Positions 58,859 through 64,000 of a DNA stretch of 64,000 nucleotides are shown here, piece after piece. Every line of letters begins with the position of its first letter. Position 1 is the stretch's first letter. Source of the DNA: Planctomycetota bacterium (lineage in GTDB: Bacteria; Planctomycetota; UBA1135; GCA-002686595); assembly GCA_012959785.1 (NCBI GenBank), contig DUCM01000005.1, forward strand, positions 124,001 to 188,000. The letters are read 5' to 3'. The notes below the pieces were generated by a model that had not been told where the DNA came from, did no database searches, and saw nothing but the letters and a program-made list of their open reading frames with translations. A program made the translations under genes and the position numbers.

Positions 58859-60195
58859 TGGGTCAAATAGCGCTCGATCTCCCAGGGGTGCACAGCCGAG
58901 ATGTAGTCGTGCCACTCCTGGCGTTTGGCCGTGATGAACTCCTGGCAGATGTGCTCGCCCAGGGCTGCCTTGATGACCTCGTCCTTTTCCAACTGCGTCA
59001 CGGCCTCGCCGAGATCCTCGGGCAGGCTCTTGATCTTGAGCCGGCCCCGCTCGCGAGCGCTCATGGTGTAAATGTTCGTGGACACCGGCTCCGGCGGTTC
59101 GAGGCGGTTCTTGACCCCGTCGAGACCCGCAGCCAGCATGGCGGCGAAGGCCAGGTAGGGGTTGCAAGCGGGGTCGGGCATGCGCACTTCGCAGCGCGTG
59201 CCCACACCGCGGCGGGCAGGCACACGGATCAGAGGCGAACGGTTCTGCATGGACCAGGCCAGGTCCGTGGGCGCTTCGAAACCGGGCACGAGGCGCTTGT
59301 AGGAGTTGACCAGGGGGTTGGTGACGGCGCAGAAGCCGCGGGCGTGCTTGAGGATGCCGGCGACATAGGAACGCATCACAGCGCTGATGCCACCGTCGCC
59401 CGCGTGTTCGTCGTAGAAGGCGTTGTCATCGCCCTCGAAGAGCGACTGGTGCACATGCATCCCCGAGCCATTGATGCCATGCACCGGCTTGGGCATGAAG
59501 GTCGCGTGCAAGCCCATATTGCGAGCCACATGTCGCACAACGAAGCGGAAGGTCGACAGGCGGTCGGCGGTTTCCAAGGCGCCGCCGTACTTGAAGTCAA
59601 TCTCGTGCTGGCCCGGCGCCACTTCGTGGTGAGAGGCCTCGATTTCGAAGTCAAGGGCTTCGAGGGCGATCACGATCTCACGGCGGCAAGCGAGCCCCAG
59701 GTCGTTCGGTGCGAGATCAAAATAGCCGGCCGAGTCGTGGGTGATCGTGGTGGCTTCGCCGCTGGGGTCGCGCTGGAACAGAAAGAATTCGGCCTCGGGG
59801 CCTGCGTTCATGGAGTAACCCAATTCGGATGCCTGGGCTGTAACGCGCTTCAATGCTTGGCGCGGACACCCAATGAAGGGCGTCTCGTCGGGCGAGTAGA
59901 CATCACAAATCAAGCGCGCCACACGACCATGCCCGCGGCCGCCCTGGCCCACCGAAACCCAGGGGTCGATGCGGTAGGTCCCAAGATCGGGCTTGAGCAA
60001 CATGTCCGACTCCTCGATGCGGGTGAAGCCCGAGATCGATGAACCGTCGAACATGATCTCGCCGTCGAGGGCCTTGACGAACTGGCTCGCGGGCACCTCG
60101 ACATTCTTGTTGATGCCGATGATGTCGGTGAATTGCAGGCGCAAAAAGCGCACATCATGCTCGAGCATGTGCTCGAGGATCTGCTGATAGTCCAT
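58852..60195 (-). CDS. glnA: Glutamine synthetase, type I alpha
   Basis: Makes glutamine from glutamate, ammonia and ATP; a dodecamer in the cytoplasm. The 447-residue protein has RFLRLQFTDIIGINKNVEVP, the latch and active-site MFDGSSISGF, PEAEFFLF, GINGSGMHVHQS, the ATP-binding RNRSPLIRVPARRG (as QNRSPLIRV) and NPYLAFAAML. The C-terminus (NIYTMSARER, ALGEHICQEFITAKRQEW, HPWEIERYL) follows the Bacillus-like GSI-alpha form and lacks the adenylylation Tyr motif (NLYDLPPEE) of GSI-beta. The start at 60195 matches the family N-terminus; an ATG at 60264 is an alternative. Confidence 0.95.
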   Translation of the reverse strand: MDYQQILEHMLEHDVRFLRLQFTDIIGINKNVEVPASQFVKALDGEIMFDGSSISGFTRIEESDMLLKPDLGTYRIDPWVSVGQGGRGHGRVARLICDVYSPDETPFIGCPRQALKRVTAQASELGYSMNAGPEAEFFLFQRDPSGEATTITHDSAGYFDLAPNDLGLACRREIVIALEALDFEIEASHHEVAPGQHEIDFKYGGALETADRLSTFRFVVRHVARNMGLHATFMPKPVHGINGSGMHVHQSLFEGDDNAFYDEHAGDGGISAVMRSYVAGILKHARGFCAVTNPLVNSYKRLVPGFEAPTDLAWSMQNRSPLIRVPARRGVGTRCEVRMPDPACNPYLAFAAMLAAGLDGVKNRLEPPEPVSTNIYTMSARERGRLKIKSLPEDLGEAVTQLEKDEVIKAALGEHICQEFITAKRQEWHDYISAVHPWEIERYLTQF

Positions 60196-60460
60196 GGCCG
60201 AGGAGGCCGTCTGGCAAACTAGGAGGTCCTCGTCCTTGAGGGTGGCGCTGATGGTATCGTGCATCGGGTTCGGGAGGGTGAGATGGGCTTCTGGGGCCCA
60301 TGAATGACGGTTCGAGAGGGAAATCCGGCCTGGGGGCAGAGCAGCTCGACCCGGCCGCAACGCCGATCGAGCAATCATTTTCTTGCACCCTCATCGAATA
60401 TCGCCCTCAAGGTGAGCCATGCGAAGTCTTTTTTGCAGAAAGTGCAGCTATTTTTCCGCG

Positions 60461-60482
60461 CCCAGGGACTACTGGCCCTGGG
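60461..60482. other. 7-bp hairpin over the glycosyltransferase stop
   Basis: CCCAGGG (60461-60467) and CCCTGGG (60476-60482) can pair with an eight-base loop that contains the TAG stop of the glycosyltransferase gene. No U-run follows on the coding strand. The 273 bases between this gene and glnA hold no other gene; they should contain the glnA promoter, which I cannot identify. Confidence 0.35.
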
Positions 60483-62070
60483 ATGGCGCCAACAGCCCAG
60501 AGATTCCCGGCCAGGTCCCCTCGAAGGCAGGCGCAGCCTCGACGAAGGCCTGTAGAGCGCGCCGCTCGGGGTCCGCTGTGAGTTCGGCCAGCCAGGCCTG
60601 AACCTCCTCCAGGAGGCGTTCCCGGTGGAACTCTGGGTCGCAAGCGAAGCTCTCTCCGGATAGCACGGCCAGGACGATGTGGGCCGCCGCCGTGGCCAGC
60701 TCGTGGGCGGGAAAGTCTGCCCCCTGGCCGGCGAGCTCGCCCCCCACGAGGGCCGTTATGGCGCGCCAGGCGCTGGCCCCGGCGCGGGCCTCCGGGATTC
60801 GCAAGGCCCCCTGCCAGAAGGCCTGGGCGATGTCGTTCTCTCCCCGGGACCAGGCCATCTCGGCCGCCACCAGGGCCACGGGGCCATGGCCGCCTTTCCC
60901 GGAGACCAGGACCTCCAGAGCTTGCCACGCTTCGGATTCCTTGCCCAGTACCGCCAGGAGACGCACTTCGAGAGCCTGGGCGGGGGAGTTATGGGCATCG
61001 AGTTCAAGGGCTTCGCCAAGAGCGTCTCGAGCCAAGGCCAAATCGCCACAGAGCGCGGCGCACTGGGAAATCCCCACCAACGCCTTGACGCCGCGCGTGG
61101 CCGGATCGCCGCGGTAGAGATCCGTCCAGGGACTCGCCGTGCGCGCGGCCACATACCACTCGCGGGCCCTTTCGAAGTGCCCCGCGCTGCGGGCGACTTC
61201 GGCGCGGGCGTAGAGCAGTTCGCTGACTCCCGGCGCATCCTGCAAGCCCTCTTCAGCCACCTTCCGGGCGCGTGATAGTTTTCCGACAGAGAGTTCGAGC
61301 TGCGACTGTTGCGCGGCGAGCAAGGGCAAGAAGGGCAATTGCCCGCGGCGTCCCGCCGACAATTGGTTCGCTATTTTCCAAGCGCCGCGGCCCACCTCCC
61401 GGGCTTCGTCCTCGCGATCGAGACTGATCAGGGTGCCTTGCAACTTGTAGGCGTTGAAGATGTCCTCTGGCCGCTTGGCGTACTCGCTCTTTAGGATTTT
61501 CAAGTTGCGCTCGCGCTTCTTGCGCTTCCGCACGACCTCGGGCAGATAGCCCGAGTGCACCAAACGCAGAGCGCAAGGCGCGGGATCCTGGGCACCCAGG
61601 GCGACCAAGCTATCCATGATCGATTCGTGGATGGCTCGCGAATAGCGGATCTCGGGGCGCCGCCGAAAGAGCCGCGGGATGGCCACGGAACTGATTGCGG
61701 GAAGTCGCCCATCGGGCTCTCTGGATTGGAGGTTGTCGAGCCAGACCAGGTGCGCCTGGGCCTCTTCATCGAGGAGTAGATTCCTCAAGCAGAGTGCGCT
61801 CTCGGGATCGATCAATTCGTCGGCGTCCACCACCAGGATCCACTCCGATTGCGCCAGGTCCAGGCAGGCGTTGCGTGCCGCCGAGAAGTCATCGCACCAC
61901 ACATAGTGCCCCACCCGGGCGCCGTGCTCCTCGGCGATGGCCACGCTGCGATCATTGGAGCCCGTGTCCAGGACGCACAGTTCGTCCACCCAGGGGGCGA
62001 GGGCTTCGAGGCACAGGGCGATATTGTCTTCCTCATCGCGGACGATCAGGCAGGCGGAAACCGTACTCAT
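60469..62070 (-). CDS. Family 2 glycosyltransferase with TPR-like C-terminal region
   Basis: A 533-residue protein. The N-terminal 220 residues are a GT2 domain of the SunS/WaaE-like group: SACLIVRDEEDNIALCLEAL, CVLDTGSNDRSVAIAEEHGARV, DDFSAARNACLDLAQSEWILVVDADE (the Asp-rich metal and sugar-nucleotide motif) and FRRRPEIRYSRAIHESI. The remaining 310 residues form Ala/Leu-rich helical pairs resembling TPRs, as in many bacterial GT2-TPR proteins that modify polypeptides or glycans. The start at 62070 begins the conserved strand; upstream ATGs are possible. Acceptor unknown. Confidence 0.9.
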   Translation of the reverse strand: MSTVSACLIVRDEEDNIALCLEALAPWVDELCVLDTGSNDRSVAIAEEHGARVGHYVWCDDFSAARNACLDLAQSEWILVVDADELIDPESALCLRNLLLDEEAQAHLVWLDNLQSREPDGRLPAISSVAIPRLFRRRPEIRYSRAIHESIMDSLVALGAQDPAPCALRLVHSGYLPEVVRKRKKRERNLKILKSEYAKRPEDIFNAYKLQGTLISLDREDEAREVGRGAWKIANQLSAGRRGQLPFLPLLAAQQSQLELSVGKLSRARKVAEEGLQDAPGVSELLYARAEVARSAGHFERAREWYVAARTASPWTDLYRGDPATRGVKALVGISQCAALCGDLALARDALGEALELDAHNSPAQALEVRLLAVLGKESEAWQALEVLVSGKGGHGPVALVAAEMAWSRGENDIAQAFWQGALRIPEARAGASAWRAITALVGGELAGQGADFPAHELATAAAHIVLAVLSGESFACDPEFHRERLLEEVQAWLAELTADPERRALQAFVEAAPAFEGTWPGISGLLAPSQGQ

Positions 62071-62152
62071 GGCGGCCATGACACCACACAACGGCTCCAA
62101 GATCCAAGGCAGCGCCAATTGAGAGTTGCTCGCGGCCCACGCGAGCCGCACC

Positions 62153-63994
62153 ATGGCAGTCAACGCGCGCCAGCAGTCCCTCTCCACCAGCAGCTTGAGC
62201 CAACCCAGCCACGAGGATCGACCCTACCGCGAGGTCACCTGGGAAGCGGTGGTCTTCGGCATCCTGATCGGCGTGGTGATGAACGCGGCCATCACCTATT
62301 CAGGGCTCAAGATCGGTTTCACTATCGGCGGCAGCGCCATCGCCGCCGTTCTGGGCTGGGGAGTTTTGCGAGGCATCCTGCGCCGCGGCACGATCGTCGA
62401 AAACAACATCGCCCAGACCGTGGCCTCGTCGGTCAACACCTCCAACAGCGGGGTGATTTTTACGGTGCCGGTGCTCTACCTGTTGGCCTTGCACCAACAG
62501 GTGGACATCGTTTGGCTGCTGGCCGCAACCATGGCCGGAGCGATCATGGGCGTGGCCTTCATTATTCCCACGCGCAAGCAGATGATCGATTACGAGCGCC
62601 TGCGCTTCCCCACGGGAACTGCGGTGGCCGCCGTCCTGCGCTCGCCCGGTGAAGGCGTGCGCAAAGCCGCCGTGCTCGGGGTCGGTGTGCTCGTCGCCAT
62701 GCTCCTGTTTTTCTTCACCCAGAGCGACGAGGTCTTTTCCATCCCCGGCTATGCTGCCCTGGCCCAGCGACTGCCCTTTGACCTGCCGGCGGGTTCGGTG
62801 ACCGACACCAGCCTGGATCTGGGGGCCTGGATCATGGCCACGGACTTGGGTGCAAAGCTCTGGAACCCGGCTTTCAGTTTCACCTGGGCCATCGCACCCT
62901 TCGCCCTCGGAGCGGGCTTCATCACCGGGCGCCCGGGGCTGGTGGTCCTTAGCGGCGGACTGCTCGCCTACTTCATCATCGCGCCCGTGGCCTTCGACTC
63001 GGGTTGGATGCCTGCCGATGTGGACGCCGCGGGCGCCGCCGGTTGGGCGCTCACCAACATCAACCGGCCCCTGGGTATCGGATTGCTCACCGGCGGCGCC
63101 TTCGTGGGGCTGCTCTTCGCCTTCCCCGCCATGGGTACGGCCCTCAAATCCTTGGCCCGTGCCGGCGGCGGTGGGGAGCGCGAAGAGATGCCCCTCTGGG
63201 TCCTCGTGGTCTCCTGCCTGGCCGCCTTTGCCCTGCTCTTCGGTGCAGCCCAGCACTCCCTCGCGGACCAGGACATGGCTCAATCGGCCCTGATCGCCGG
63301 AGTGGGCACGGCCTGGATGTGGTTCGCGGGCATCGTCATCGCCCAGTGCACCGGCATGACCGATTGGAGCCCGATCTCGGGAATCGCGCTCCTGACCGTG
63401 ATGATCTGCCTCTTCCTCACCGGCAATCAAGTCGTGCCCGCGGTGCTCATCGGCGCCGCTGTCTGCGTGGCCATTACCGAGTGCGCCGACATGATGCAGG
63501 ACCTCAAAACCGGTTCCCTGGTGGGCGCCCAACCCCGCCGCCAGCAGTGGGTGGAGATGGCCGTGGTCTGGATCGGCCCGGCGATCAGCCTCTCGGTGGT
63601 GGCGGCCATCGCGGCGCTCAACTACCAGAAGTTCGGCATCTATTTCGGCCCCGGCACCGACATGCCCGCACCCCAGGCCGCTGCGCTCGAAGGCGTCATC
63701 AACACCATCCGCGGCGGCGACGCGCCGGTGGCCATGTATTCCATGGGCGGCCTGATCGGTTGTCTCTTGAGCCTGACTGGCATGGCCGGCCTGGGCGTCT
63801 TGGTGGGCCTCTCCATGTACCTGCCGCTCATGTTTCTCTTGCCCTACGGATTGGGCTGTCTCTTGCAGATGGTCTTCACCAAGTTCAAGGGCGCCGCCTG
63901 GACCGAAAACTGGTGCGTGCCCTTCGCTGCCGGTTTGCTCGTGGGCGAGGGGCTTTTGGGAATCGTGTTCACCGCCATCCAATTGCTGGGGTAA
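62153..63994 (+). CDS. OPT-family oligopeptide transporter
   Basis: A 613-residue inner-membrane protein with about 15 hydrophobic spans. It opens RPYREVTWEAVVFGILIGVVMNAAITYSGLKIGFTIGGSAIAAVLGWG and has the family motif in RRGTIVENNIAQTVASSVN. A run before FPTGTAVAAVL and the late SPISGIALLTVMICLFLTG also fit bacterial OPT proteins, which import oligopeptides or metal chelates. The ATG at 62153 was preferred to a TTG at 62126. The stop (63992-63994) is followed at 63997 by an ATG that may begin another gene beyond the window. Confidence 0.95.
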   Translation: MAVNARQQSLSTSSLSQPSHEDRPYREVTWEAVVFGILIGVVMNAAITYSGLKIGFTIGGSAIAAVLGWGVLRGILRRGTIVENNIAQTVASSVNTSNSGVIFTVPVLYLLALHQQVDIVWLLAATMAGAIMGVAFIIPTRKQMIDYERLRFPTGTAVAAVLRSPGEGVRKAAVLGVGVLVAMLLFFFTQSDEVFSIPGYAALAQRLPFDLPAGSVTDTSLDLGAWIMATDLGAKLWNPAFSFTWAIAPFALGAGFITGRPGLVVLSGGLLAYFIIAPVAFDSGWMPADVDAAGAAGWALTNINRPLGIGLLTGGAFVGLLFAFPAMGTALKSLARAGGGGEREEMPLWVLVVSCLAAFALLFGAAQHSLADQDMAQSALIAGVGTAWMWFAGIVIAQCTGMTDWSPISGIALLTVMICLFLTGNQVVPAVLIGAAVCVAITECADMMQDLKTGSLVGAQPRRQQWVEMAVVWIGPAISLSVVAAIAALNYQKFGIYFGPGTDMPAPQAAALEGVINTIRGGDAPVAMYSMGGLIGCLLSLTGMAGLGVLVGLSMYLPLMFLLPYGLGCLLQMVFTKFKGAAWTENWCVPFAAGLLVGEGLLGIVFTAIQLLG

Positions 63995-64000
63995 TCATGG

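Noticed and set aside
60300-60460. Possible sigma-54 promoter before glnA
   Set aside because: I looked for GG and GC dinucleotides at -24/-12 spacing with the usual context on the minus strand and found no acceptable match.
62300-63982. Long His/Gly/Glu-rich minus-strand frame opposite the OPT transporter
   Set aside because: Composition is the mirror of membrane-protein codons and no domain is visible; the plus-strand transporter is clear. The same holds for 21179-22909 opposite the APC permease.
1-64000. tRNA, rRNA, CRISPR, transposase or prophage features
   Set aside because: No GGTTCGAATCC-like tRNA arm with a cloverleaf, no regularly spaced repeats and no integrase or transposase motifs were seen. 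A tRNAscan or Infernal run would be decisive for RNA genes.

Overview
This 64 kb window is a GC-rich, gene-dense bacterial chromosome segment with 43 protein genes. I see no rRNA, tRNA, CRISPR array, transposase or phage gene. The best fit is a Planctomycetota member, possibly of the Saltatorellus/Poly30-like branch. The grounds are a secreted sulfatase, a PVC-type propeller fused to two DUF1080 domains, CAP-domain and MauG-type secreted proteins, and large secreted proteins ending in a module with a WYRDPAG...NLS signature. This placement is inference from gene content, not from a marker tree.

Layout. 0.2-8 kb: an HtrA-like protease; a three-gene operon (mini SxtJ-like membrane protein, NodU/CmcH carbamoyltransferase, SGNH hydrolase carrying a DUF5989-like tail); a class C beta-lactamase-fold hydrolase; a methyltransferase. 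8-10 kb: a structured RNA with a strong intrinsic terminator, an RRM RNA-binding protein and dihydroorotase PyrC. 10-21 kb: secreted and envelope proteins, namely a beta-helix protein, an eight-CxxC DnaJ-like protein, a triple trypsin-fold protein with two dead protease modules, a pseudo-gluzincin/CAP protein and a phosphatase-cytochrome c' lipoprotein, followed by a sodium:solute symporter. 21-27 kb: an APC permease-EIIA-TrkA_C fusion, SlyX, a lipoprotein MsrAB, and a coupled ATP-grasp/metallopeptidase pair. 27-31 kb: an MdlAB-like ABC exporter pair. 31-37 kb: di-haem peroxidase, CutC, YheT-like hydrolase, MORN-CAP protein, ProC. 37-42 kb: cytochrome c with a PVC propeller-DUF1080 protein, then a second pseudo-gluzincin. 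42-49 kb: a homodimeric-type ABC exporter, SlyD, SRPBCC, and a second asymmetric ABC pair. 49-64 kb: an acidic exported protein, a choice-of-anchor B protein, an SGNH hydrolase, MaeB malic enzyme, a FemAB-type GNAT, a sulfatase, GSI-alpha glutamine synthetase, a glycosyltransferase and an OPT transporter.

The genes combine ordinary metabolism (pyrC, proC, glnA, maeB) with an envelope programme of exported proteases and pseudo-proteases, redox proteins, Msr repair and several exporters. The most unusual items are the phosphatase-cytochrome c' fusion, the triple protease with two degenerate modules, the structured RNA before the RRM gene, the rearranged carbamoyltransferase operon, and a two-copy palindromic element laid over stop codons.
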